Positions 1 to 9,220 of a stretch of DNA of 14,480 bases are shown here, in pieces (within the stretch, counting starts at the first letter, position 1; each line of letters starts with the position of its first letter). Where the stretch lies: the NCBI GenBank assembly GCA_036939755.1, contig JALLAZ010000723.1, positions 1 through 14,480 of the forward strand, given 5' to 3'. The DNA is from Stephanodiscus triporus. Lineage: Eukaryota > Bacillariophyta > Thalassiosirophyceae > Thalassiosirales > Thalassiosiraceae. The position numbers and the translations under genes were made by a program. Under the pieces are notes generated by a model, which saw only the letters and a program-made list of their open reading frames with translations, searched no databases and was not told the origin of the DNA.

Positions 1-70
1 GGGGGGGGGGTCGTCGGCGGGGGGGGGGGAGGAGGAGGAGGGCGCGGGGGGGGTGGAGGGAGGCATCGAG
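1..70. repeat. G-rich low-complexity tract at left edge
   Basis: Runs of 8 to 13 G alternate with GGA steps, so the plus strand has clear potential to form G-quadruplexes. The frame of the downstream ABC transporter stays open through this tract to the window edge, giving a Gly/Glu-rich reading. An upstream coding part therefore cannot be excluded, but the tract looks like leader or low-complexity DNA. Long G runs are also prone to sequencing error. Confidence 0.6.
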
Positions 71-3000
71 ATGGATTCGGCCTTCGTCAAGAACCTGAAC
101 GCGTTCCTCGGGACACTGGGCGACGACGCCGTCGTCGACCTGATGCTGCCGTCGATGGAGGTGCGACTACGCGACGTGTCGTACAGGGTACCGCGCCTCG
201 ACGACGGCGCGGGCAACAGGAACAGGATACACACCCTATTCAACTCGTCGCCGCTGTACACGATATCGAAGTTTGTCAAGGGACTGCGAGCGGGGGGCGG
301 CAGGGATCGACCCGAGAGTACAATACTCGTCGAGGAGGTCCTGTCGGGCATCAACCTCGTCCTGAGGCCGAGGCGGATGTACCTGATCCTCGGTCCGCCC
401 CTCTCCGGCAAGACCTCGCTCCTGAAGGCGATCGCGGGCATGCTCCCGCATGGATCGTTCAAATCCGGATCGAAGTCGGGGGGGTATTGCGAGGAGAGGT
501 ACGTCTCGGGACGGATCGCGTACAACAACCTCGTTTGTTCCGGGGAGGGTGCCGAAATATCCCATCGCACCCTTTTCCGTAACCTCGTCGCCTTCGTGAG
601 GCAGAGCGACTTTCACGCCCCCCGCCTCACCGTGGCGGAGACGTTACTGTTCTCCGGCAGCTGCAAGGACGAGGCCGTTAGGAAGAATAAGAAGGGCACG
701 TCGACGGACGGGAAGGTCGGCCTGACGTTGGAGGGGTTGGGATTGACTCACGTTCAGGACACGTACGTCGGTAACGAGAAGATTCGAGGCGTGAGCGGCG
801 GCCAGAGGAGGAGGGTTACCCTCGGAGAGATGATGGTGTTCGACACGCCGCTGCTTTGCGGCGACGAGATTTCGACGGGTGAGTGTATTTTCTCCCGTTT
901 CCCCCCCCTCTCTTGTTACGGATTTGTACGAACTGCCGAGTTTATTCAGTGCGAACGTTTGAATGCTTATTTTGGCATGTTATTTCAATCGGACAGGATT
1001 GGACACTGCGTCCACAATTGAAATCCTTAGCATACTGAGCTACGTCACCCGCGTCATGAAGCGAATTACGGTCGTATCTCTCCTCCAACCGAGTCCCGAG
1101 GCCGTATCTCTTTTCGACGAAGTCATTCTGCTCAGCGATGGTGGTCGCATCATCTTCGCTGGGCCCACAGAAATGGCGTGCGACTATTTCCGAGGCTTAG
1201 GCTACGCGCAACCTGATTCGATGGATGATGCGGACTACCTATTGGCCGTTGCCAGCTCGGACAGGAAGCGTCTGTACCGAGGAGACTCGAGCGAGAAGCC
1301 TGAATTCTTGCCCTCCTTTCATGCGGATTATTGTCGTCCCAGAATCATCAAAGACCAGCAGGAGGGATGGGAACGAGATTGGGCGGCAGCGATTAAGGAA
1401 GGCCGCCCGACCAACGACGGGATAGATCGCTTCATAAAAAAGTACCAAAATCCATTCTGGACATCCGTTCGATTGAATCTTGGGCGTTCATTCATCCTTT
1501 GGACGCGCGATAGGATCTTCATCCGTGCAAGTTTGATCAAGAACATCGCGATGGGCCTATCTGTCGGATTCGTGTTCTTGAATACCGACATGAACTCTAG
1601 TTTCTTTGGCGTGCTGTTTCAAGGAAATTTGGTGCGACTAAGGAGGCCTTGGCCTAATGTTGTGTGTCATACATGCTATTCGCGCCATTAACCCAAACTC
1701 GGCAATCTTACACCATTTTTTCGTACTCTATGTAGTTCATCATGCTCGGCGCAATGACGTCTTCTCCCGAAAAGCTGGACGATCGTGCGATCTTTTACAA
1801 GCACGACGACCTTAATTTTTATCCCGCACTGAGTTACGTGATTGGCCAATCCTTGGCATCTATCCCACAAATGATGATCGATGTCCTACTTTTTGGAACC
1901 TTTGTATACTGGATGGTTGGCTTTGTCGCGTCAGCGAAAGGATTTCTTTTAGTGAGTTTGCGGTGATTTGTTGCGATTTGTTTTTCTTCGTTCTTCATAC
2001 ATTTTGTTAATGATGTCGCTGCTCTCTCTTTTGCATCGCTCGACCGACCAAAAGTATTTGGCGCTCTTTTTCTCGTTCACCTTCACTTGCGGCCAGATGT
2101 TTGGGCTTTTGGCATCCGTGGCACCTAGCAAATCTGCAGTTCAGGCTGGTGGCGCCGTCCTCCTGTTGTTGAATGTACTATTTTGCGGGTACATCGTCAG
2201 CCCAAGTGTGATACCAGATTACTTCATTTGGCTGTATTGGATGGCGCCCTTGGCGTGGGTTTACCGTGCATTACTTCTCAATGAATTCTTAAGCGATGAT
2301 TATGCGGATGGAATAGGGGAGGAAATTCTGGCGACAAACGGCTTCCTCTATCAAAGCAGAATAGGACTACAGCCGTTTACAAGGGACTGGATAGCATATT
2401 GCTTCGCCTATCTGTTCTCATTCCTCATTTTGTGCATGTTGGCATCGGCGGCATGTCTTCACTACCTACGCATGGAACCCAAACCAAATAGAGTACTAGG
2501 TATGCCTGGAATTGAAGAAAAGGAAGATGAAATTGAGGAGGAAAGTGGCAATGCAACCTTCATTCCGGTGACTTTGTCGTTCAAGGATTTGAGCTACGAA
2601 GTCAAGGCATCTACTGGATCGGACAAACTTCGTTTACTCAACAACGTCAGTGGAGTGTTCTCGGCAGGACGCATGTGCGCATTGTAAGTCCCTCCCCGAT
2701 CTTGATGCAGTCATTTCAGCAGAGGTAATCCTGCGCTCTTACTGCACTTTATTTCCTTCTCAACTCAGAATGGGTGAAAGTGGTGCGGGAAAGACTACGC
2801 TGTGAGTGTCAGATCAAGTGCGCGTGCAGTTTTTGATTGCGCTATCGTCAGCACTTATCGTTTAATGTGGACTCCTTGTTATCTTCTTCAGAATGGATGT
2901 CATAGCCTTAAGAAAGGGTTGTGGCAATATTCGTGGTGACGTACTATTGAACGGTTTTCCTCAAGAACCAATCAGTTTCCGAAGATGCTCGGGCTATGTT

Positions 3001-5073
3001 GAACAGTTTGGTGAGAAATGAAGAAGACTTCCGATTGTCGTTGTTTTGCTTCTCGTTATCCTCGTATATTGATCTTGTTCGCCCAATGTTAGACGTTCAA
3101 TCGGCTGAACTTACAGTGAGAGAAACAATCCTTTTTTCGGCCCAACTTCGACTCGATGCGACGAATCCTGTTTATGATAAGCCTGGAGGGCTTGATGAGC
3201 ACATTGACTCCATCATCAAAGTTCTTGAGCTGACGAAAGAAGCTGACATCTTGGTTGGAAATGAAGAAGACGGAGGATTGACATTTGAACAGAAAAAAAG
3301 GCTATCAATTGCCGTCGAGCTGGCAGCTAGTCCGTCTATTGTATTTCTTGATGAACCCACATCTGGTTTAGATGCGCGAGCTGCTATTCTTGTGATGAAA
3401 GCTCTAAGGAAGATGTGCGATACAGGACGCACTGTTGTCGCTACCATTCACCAGCCCTCCTCTGCTGTATTCGACATGTTTGATGACCTACTCCTCCTTA
3501 AGAAAGGCGGGGAGGTGGTATTCTTTGGAGATTTGGGAGCTTGCAGTTGTAACCTTGTTGCATACTTCGAGACTCTTGGTGCTACACATATTAACAAGGG
3601 AGAAAACCCTGCAACTTGGATGCTCAATGTATTAAGTGAAAAGATCATGGTCAATGGAGAAAAGGGCGAGAATGAAGCATTAGATTTTGCCAAAGCCTGG
3701 ATCGACTCATCAAATTATTTGGACCTCCGTCGACGATTAGCCGAAGCATTAGATTCGCAAGATGAAAGTTTGGAAATTAAGTATAAAACTGAATTCGCCG
3801 TCAACTGGTTCAAAAGGGACAATTTGGTGAGTTTTGCCGGACGCCATTGATGTTGCTGCATTTTTTTGTGCATTCTCATGAAATCATCAATTCATTCCCA
3901 CTGTATCGTATCGCAGATGGCACGTCGACTTGTAACAATTTATTGGAGAAGTCCTGCGTACAACTTATCACGAATGGTATGTATCTTTTGTCTATAAAGA
4001 GTTCTCCAGCAATAGTTATCCTAACTGTTTGGCATCGGCTTGTTCTCTGTAGGTGCTATCAATGATAATTGCGTTGCTGCTGGGCAGTGTTTTCATACCT
4101 ATTCGGAAAAACGACATCCTCACGGAGGCAGAGATAACTTCTATGCTTTCTACAATATTCATCTCATTCATCATTATTGGAGTACTCTCAATAACTTCTG
4201 TGCTACCAGTAATGCTTTCCATCCGAGACATGTATTACCGCCATAAAGCAGCGGGTATGCTCAATAGTAGATCAGTGGGCCGTGCACTTGCAACAGCTGA
4301 AAAGTGGTTCATCCTCCTGTCGAGCCTCCTTTTCAGCGTCATTTTTTTACCTTGCAGTGGAATATTCACTAATCCTGGTCGGACTTTGCTTGGACGGTTT
4401 ACGGAAGCCGCTATTTTTTGTGGCTTCTTTGCCTTCAACACAGCAATTTACTCGTATAGTGGTACGTTGTTTTGTTCGTTACAATTCCTTTTCGGTTTAC
4501 AATTCTATCTCAACTTAACTGTGTCCGTTTGCTCCGTTTTCTCAATTCCTAAGGCCAACTTTTCATGTGCTTGGTCAGGGGGCCTGGGACAGCCCAAATC
4601 TTAGCGAGCTGCTTCATCGGAATCAACAATTTCTTCTCTGGCTTAATTGTACGTCCGCAACAAATGAGTAAGTTAATGAAATTATTTCTATTTCAGCGTC
4701 ATTTGTCGTTGAAGTTTCTCACACCACCTAACATTGCTTTGTACTTAATGTAGCTGGATTTTGGCAAATCACATATTGGATTAACCCTGGCCATTTTGTT
4801 TACGAAGGCTTGTGCATGTCCATGTTTAGATCAGATCGTAGATTCGTTGTCGTGGGCGAAGGGTCCGATTACTATCTCCCACTCGACTGTAATAGCAATT
4901 TAATTGATGGTGTTTGTGAAGTGAGTGTACCCACATATGTGAACGCCTTCTTTGGTGGCTTGTTTAGTGAAAGCCATCTTACTAGGAATGCCTGCATTTT
5001 GGGCGGAATTCTGGCCGTGGTTCGTATATTAACGTTTGTGGCGTTAAGATTCTTCACTTATTCTGGGAAATGA
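71..5073 (+). CDS. Full-size PDR/ABCG-type ABC transporter, 11 exons
   Basis: ATP-driven membrane exporter of the pleiotropic drug resistance type, probably in the plasma or an internal membrane; substrate unknown. My exon model is 71-878, 997-1631, 1736-1951, 2055-2683, 2769-2801, 2892-3010, 3093-3826, 3917-3976, 4053-4461, 4554-4667 and 4754-5073. All ten introns are GT-AG, 76 to 118 bp, and keep frame, giving about 1358 aa, normal for the family. The order is NBD1, TMD1, NBD2, TMD2. NBD1 has Walker A GPPLSGKTS (about 108-116), signature VSGGQ (241-245) and Walker B with D265-E266; its switch position is Gln (LLQPS). NBD2 has Walker A GESGAGKT (765-772), a degenerate signature LTFEQ (876-880), D900-E901 and switch His933. 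This asymmetry is usual in PDR pumps. Each TMD shows about six hydrophobic segments, and TMD2 carries the ABCG-like YYRHKAAGM. The first ATG is at 71; the frame is open further left. The 5' exon is far more GC-rich than the 3' exons. Confidence 0.92.
2769..2801 (+). other. 33-nt micro-exon encoding the NBD2 Walker A loop
   Basis: Exon 5 of the ABC transporter is only 33 nt. It is flanked by introns of 85 bp (2684-2768) and 90 bp (2802-2891), both GT-AG. It encodes ten whole codons, MGESGAGKTT, plus one base and two bases of the split leucine codons on each side. The P-loop of the second ATPase thus sits alone in one exon. Skipping it would keep the reading frame (33 is a multiple of 3) but remove the ATP-binding loop. 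Confidence 0.85.
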
Positions 5074-5336
5074 CGAACACGGAGTTCAATCGTTGGTGTG
5101 CTTCACTGGGCATATTCGGACAATGGTATCTAGTCTGTGCATGCCCATAGATCTTGATAGGCCATTAAGTGTATGGTACCAATAACCGAGTGAAAAGGAA
5201 GCTTTTCCCTCCAACTAAAGTAAAGTCTATTTCATTTCACTCACACATCATAATAACTAGATACGATACCACGAACAAAAGCTTCGATGTTGCTTATGGT
5301 CGGTCAGATGGCGATATTGACGACGCGGCATTCTCC
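5074..5336. other. Convergent intergenic region (3' ends of two genes)
   Basis: The 263 bp separate the stop of the ABC transporter from the stop of the fusion gene on the other strand. It must hold both 3' UTRs. I see no ORF of note and no AATAAA signal. A short hairpin, GAAAAG-gaag-CTTTTC, lies near 5193-5208. Confidence 0.6.
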
Positions 5337-8300
5337 TTATAAGTCCTCGGGGGGTTCTTCGGCGGACAGGACGTTCTTCGTAACATCATTGAAGTGCGAA
5401 CTAGCAGAGGACAACGACACGGACCTTCCCACAAGTGCCTCGACAGCACTGACCAAAGCCGAAGCGTCAAATCCGTACTCTTGCATGAGATAACTGCAGC
5501 TAGCGCCATGGGCATAGACCCCGGGTATGCCCAGACGCATCAGCCTCCTTCCAACACCATGCCCAGCAAGAACCTCGGCCGCGGCCGATCCAATGCCTCC
5601 AATAATGTTATGGTTCTCCATGACAATGATCCCGTACTTGGTCTTCCTGGCTGCCTTGACAATGGTGTCTGCTGGGAAAGGCACCAAAGTTGACAGATGA
5701 ACATGATGGATCGATACGCCCATTTTGGTAGTAGCCTTGAGCGCCTCCTCAGTGCAGATACCGCTGGTCACAAGTGCCACGTCGCTTCCGTCCGACAAGA
5801 GACGTGGCACGCCAAATTGCATGGGGGACGTCTTAGGAAAGAGTCGTGGTACCTGGCCCCTCCACATGCGAACATAAACAGGACCATCGATGGATTCGGC
5901 CACGTCCAGCACAGATTCCACTTCAGTCGCATCGCCGACTTCCAAAATGCGCATGTTGGGAATTGCCCTCATGAGTGCAACATCATCAATGGCCTGATGG
6001 GTGACGCCGCCGGGCGTTGTCAAGCCTGGCAAGAATCCCAGCAGCCTCACTGGTAAATTCGGCACCGCAATCGACATGGCGACCTGATCGAACGGCCGTC
6101 GGGTGACAAACACCGCAAAGGTATGGATGTAGGGATGATAGCCTTCCCTCGCCAAGCCTCCGGCAAAACTCATCATGTTCTGCTCAGCCATGCCAAGGGA
6201 CATGTACTGGCTGGGAAGCTCGTCGCGCAGCAGATCCGCTTCGCAGGAGGACGTCAGGTCTGCCGTCAGGACGATGGCCTGAGGGTGGAGCCTGGCCCAC
6301 TGCACAAGCTGTCTACGGTGGGGCATCGACACCATCTCAGTGCCCCTGCAGTCGCAAGCCGTAACTGCCGCCTCCGGTTCGTCCATACCCACACTGGCCT
6401 TCTTTTTGGCGGGTCCTGACAGTTCCATCATATCCATTCTGCGTTTCGGGGGGACAGCTCCTTCTTCTGTTAAGACCTCCGCCTTCTTCTCTTCCTCAAT
6501 CACGAGTTCTGGAGTCCCTTGGTAATGATGGTCATCTTCCATTCCAATTGTCATTTGGGCCAGAACCTCTGCCCAGACCTTCTTCTCATTGTCATCTTTG
6601 AACCGAACGTAATGCAGTTTAGGATGCTTCTTCAGCAACGGCAGCCCATGGCATGGATCCGTGTAGCATAGTACGACTGTGGGCAGTGATGTGTCGCGAC
6701 CGTGGGAGGTTCCATTGACGGCGGCTTCGATGGCTGCAACATTGTGTCCATCAACTTCCCTAACGATTGCACCAAATGAAGATATTTTTTGAGCCAAATT
6801 TCCAGCTTTGGTATCGTCTGGCATTTTGCCATCGCATTGCTGCCCGTTGACATCGACGACAGCAACGAGGTTTCCAATCCTGTGAAAGACGGCCGCCGCA
6901 ATTGCCTCCCAGGTCTGACCTTCCTGGAACTCGCCATCCGACATGTACACGACGACCCGTCCTGTGTGTCCTTTCAGATTCCTTGCGTGGGCAATGCCGG
7001 CAGCCTGGCTCAGTGCCTGTGCAAGGCTTCCTGCCGTGACGGCTGCATTGACGTCAGAACGACCAAAACGATACATGGTGGGTTTCAGTGGCGCCAAGAT
7101 TCTGGGAACGATTATCGAATCCCAAGCAAACAAAAACGTACCGTGTCCAGGAGAATGTTCTGCACCAATCAGCTCCACGGTGCTTCCGTCTTTGTTGTAG
7201 CTACGGAATGCAGCAATATCCAGTCGGCCGAGTTCGACAAGCAGCGAGTAGAGAACCAGTGCATAGTGAACGGGTGAAAAGATGAGACGATCCAAGTGAG
7301 GATCATTGAAGTCGCCGTTGTGTCCTTCTCCTGTAATCGTTGGTATGCCTGGCCCCGGAGAGCCTCGGAACGGACCAGGGACGCCAGACACAATGCTCGG
7401 TCCCAAATTAAGTGCACGAAGATACAGCGTGGCGAGGGTCTCGGCCGATGAGCAGGCTTGGCTCAAGTATCCACCATTGTTTTTAAGGGTGTACTGCAAA
7501 ACGCGACGTCGCACGGCTAGGGCGGTTCTCTCGACGTCTCGAATGGAAGGACGGGCGTCCCTGGCTGGAAGCTTTTCTGGGAATGGGGCCACGGCGCCAA
7601 TCGTATCATCTCCAAGAGCGGCGTACGGTTTGTCTCTACCAGCACAATGTGCGAACAGTTTGGCATCGAATTCCAGATCAGGACCCTGTTCTAGGAGAGA
7701 GCCACCAATAAGAAGAAGAAGATCTTCTCCGAACGTTCGGCGCATGTCATCGACTCTATCTAGTTTCATACCTCCTGCGGGGGATGGAAAGACGGGCTCA
7801 AACCGTCCCATGGGTCGACGGCATGCGTCGGCGACGGCTTCGCATTCCGCACGTGAAAACTGAAATCGGCCCGATGAGTTGGGAAAGATGACAGCGTCTC
7901 CTCCGCATAATCTTGGTAGAACCCCGAACAAGAACTCGTGAGAGAGTCCACGTGGGTGATGATGGACGCCATTCCCCCCCCCGGCGGGATCGATGTCACC
8001 GGTGCCATCGTCGTCGGTATGCAGCCATCCACCCAACATTGCCGGGTGAACAAGAATAGGCAGCCGGAAGCTCGGATCCGCGGCCAGTTCTCGAACCACA
8101 TCCCATCCGACGATGCCGGGAAGAACCATGACAGCTCCGGCGCCAACCTCCTTGGCGTATCGAGCACGTTGTAAAATCTTCCCCGCGGGCGAATTCAAAC
8201 ACGGGGCGTACAGGCATTTCTTGTTGGTTTCCGCATTCGCTCTCTGGACTGCCTGGGCGCAAAGCCTGACCCGTTCTTCGAACGGCGCCCATACCTGATT

Positions 8301-8858
8301 CGCCAGTCCGTGGTCGTCCTTGATAATGTCCATCCCTCCCCTGGCGAGCGCGTACGCCATGTCGGCGAATTCCCGCGCCGACTTGCCCATGGGTTTTAGG
8401 GCGGTGCATAACAGAGGTGCTTGGGGGACGCCCACCAAGTCTCGCAGGCCCTGAATACCAAACTTTGGACCGGGAAACATCGTAGTATCGTCCGTCAAGT
8501 GATGGCTGAGCGTCACCATCGCCACCGAAACGCCCTTCTTGAGCGACGTGTTCCCGAACACAACGTTCAAGAATTGCGTAAGTTCGCCTCCCGCGGTATC
8601 GTTGGGAAACCCGGCCGTCACGCGATAGGTCCCCCTCGAGAGCTCCTTGATGGATTCTACCGTCCCGACGGTGTACTCCTCGACTTGCTTGACGGCATCG
8701 ACCTGACCCGGAAGCTCGACGGTTTGTTCCAAACACAGTTCTCTCGCCAGTTTGCGAGCGTGGGCCAAGGAATCGGCCTCCATCACGTAGTCTACCCAGA
8801 ACCTTTCGGGATGGGGAGACGTGCAGCTCTTGTTTGATGAGAGACTTGGGTTACTCAT
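5337..8858 (-). CDS. RuBisCO-like protein (form IV) fused to transketolase
   Basis: One uninterrupted 1173-aa frame with ATG at 8858. Residues about 15-408 are a RuBisCO large-subunit-like fold: LKPMG (K155, matching K175 of spinach RuBisCO), IKDDHGL (K180 and D182 match K201 and D203; H183 replaces E204), VHPAM (H271 matches H294, but P272 replaces R295), FPNSSGRF at the loop-6 position without the catalytic Lys334, then SPAGGM and LIGGSLL at the phosphate-binding strands. This is a form IV protein, not a CO2-fixing enzyme. After a short linker, residues about 439-770 are the transketolase TPP domain: SPVHYAL (H531), AGSLAQAL, SDGEFQEG (D641) and DVNGQ (N671), with G-to-S in GDG. A charged linker (about 772-838) leads to the pyrimidine domain: GMAEQNM with presumed catalytic E892, HTFAVF, GVTHQ (H954), then the C-terminal domain (NHNIIGGIG). 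No signal or transit peptide and no SKL tail is seen, so probably cytosolic. No introns, unlike its neighbours. The architecture suggests two consecutive sugar-phosphate steps; the substrate is unknown. Confidence 0.93.
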   Translation of the reverse strand: MSNPSLSSNKSCTSPHPERFWVDYVMEADSLAHARKLARELCLEQTVELPGQVDAVKQVEEYTVGTVESIKELSRGTYRVTAGFPNDTAGGELTQFLNVVFGNTSLKKGVSVAMVTLSHHLTDDTTMFPGPKFGIQGLRDLVGVPQAPLLCTALKPMGKSAREFADMAYALARGGMDIIKDDHGLANQVWAPFEERVRLCAQAVQRANAETNKKCLYAPCLNSPAGKILQRARYAKEVGAGAVMVLPGIVGWDVVRELAADPSFRLPILVHPAMLGGWLHTDDDGTGDIDPAGGGNGVHHHPRGLSHEFLFGVLPRLCGGDAVIFPNSSGRFQFSRAECEAVADACRRPMGRFEPVFPSPAGGMKLDRVDDMRRTFGEDLLLLIGGSLLEQGPDLEFDAKLFAHCAGRDKPYAALGDDTIGAVAPFPEKLPARDARPSIRDVERTALAVRRRVLQYTLKNNGGYLSQACSSAETLATLYLRALNLGPSIVSGVPGPFRGSPGPGIPTITGEGHNGDFNDPHLDRLIFSPVHYALVLYSLLVELGRLDIAAFRSYNKDGSTVELIGAEHSPGHGTFLFAWDSIIVPRILAPLKPTMYRFGRSDVNAAVTAGSLAQALSQAAGIAHARNLKGHTGRVVVYMSDGEFQEGQTWEAIAAAVFHRIGNLVAVVDVNGQQCDGKMPDDTKAGNLAQKISSFGAIVREVDGHNVAAIEAAVNGTSHGRDTSLPTVVLCYTDPCHGLPLLKKHPKLHYVRFKDDNEKKVWAEVLAQMTIGMEDDHHYQGTPELVIEEEKKAEVLTEEGAVPPKRRMDMMELSGPAKKKASVGMDEPEAAVTACDCRGTEMVSMPHRRQLVQWARLHPQAIVLTADLTSSCEADLLRDELPSQYMSLGMAEQNMMSFAGGLAREGYHPYIHTFAVFVTRRPFDQVAMSIAVPNLPVRLLGFLPGLTTPGGVTHQAIDDVALMRAIPNMRILEVGDATEVESVLDVAESIDGPVYVRMWRGQVPRLFPKTSPMQFGVPRLLSDGSDVALVTSGICTEEALKATTKMGVSIHHVHLSTLVPFPADTIVKAARKTKYGIIVMENHNIIGGIGSAAAEVLAGHGVGRRLMRLGIPGVYAHGASCSYLMQEYGFDASALVSAVEALVGRSVSLSSASSHFNDVTKNVLSAEEPPEDL
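6345..6545 (-). other. Charged low-complexity linker inside the transketolase part
   Basis: Codons about 772-838 of the fusion protein, between the TPP-binding and pyrimidine-binding domains, are rich in Glu, Asp and Lys and contain a basic patch PPKRR and a PAKKK patch. It falls where many bacterial transketolases are split into two subunits, so it may be the scar of an older fusion of two subunit genes. The basic patches could act as a nuclear signal, but that is speculative. Confidence 0.6.
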
Positions 8859-9010
8859 GGCGATCTTCCTTGGGTTCGGGCAAGATTTGGCAGCAGTAGT
8901 ATGCTGCGCTTTGGGGCCGATTCAGACGAAGAGGAAGAGGATGGAGAACGGAGTGTGTTACTGAGTTCTGGTTGCGGGTTGAGGTGAAGGTTTATGAGAG
9001 ATAGATGAGA

Positions 9011-9028
9011 ACTCTGATCACTCTGATC
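9011..9028. repeat. Tandem 9-bp repeat ACTCTGATC x2 in the divergent promoter
   Basis: Two exact head-to-tail copies of ACTCTGATC are followed directly by a partial third (CTCTGG, from 9031). Such a short array between divergent genes could be a factor-binding site; no known motif is recognised. Confidence 0.55.
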
Positions 9029-9106
9029 TGCTCTGGTTGGCTCGTTTTTTTGTACTGATTTCCTACGTGTCTCGTGTGTATTTCATTTTTGGCTAAAAAA
9101 AATCCA

Positions 9107-9130
9107 CCGTCCGTCCCACGAGACGGGCGG
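9107..9130. repeat. GC-rich inverted repeat about 90 bp before the ALG11 start
   Basis: CCGTCCGTC and GACGGGCGG can pair over 9 bp (one G-T wobble) around a 6-nt loop. It is likely in or near the ALG11 5' UTR and may be a binding site or an RNA hairpin. Confidence 0.5.
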
Positions 9131-9220
9131 AAGGCGGGAAGTCAGAAAGAGCTAGAGTAAGTTCGTACTGCCAGCTGTCCGTGCTCCCTCAACGAGGAGT
9201 GACGCTCGACGTCCTGCGCC

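Larger units (their letters stand above)
8859..9220. promoter_or_regulatory. Divergent promoter region, fusion gene and ALG11
   Basis: The 362 bp lie head to head between the start of the RuBisCO-like/transketolase gene (minus strand) and ALG11 (plus strand), so both promoters and both 5' UTRs must be here. The sequence shows a tandem ACTCTGATC pair (9011-9028), T- and A-rich patches around 9046-9103 and a GC-rich hairpin (9107-9130). No clear TATA box was found. Shared control of the two genes is possible but not shown. Confidence 0.6.

Noticed and set aside
53..70. Start of the ABC transporter at 53
   Set aside because: That codon is GTG in a G-rich tract. The first ATG in the frame is at 71 and a eukaryotic gene would use it.
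3277..3295. Loss of function from the degenerate NBD2 signature LTFEQ and the Gln switch in NBD1
   Set aside because: This asymmetry between the two ATP sites is normal for PDR-type transporters and does not indicate a pseudogene.
7306..7863. 185-codon plus-strand frame opposite the fusion gene
   Set aside because: Antisense shadow of a strongly supported coding region; no domain features.
7996..8736. 246-codon minus-strand frame inside the fusion gene
   Set aside because: Out-of-frame shadow of the RuBisCO-like domain, Arg/Gly-rich with no recognisable motif.
5337..8858. Functional CO2-fixing RuBisCO
   Set aside because: Equivalents of Glu204, Arg295 and loop-6 Lys334 are missing. Diatom RuBisCO is plastid-encoded form I, and this protein has no plastid leader.
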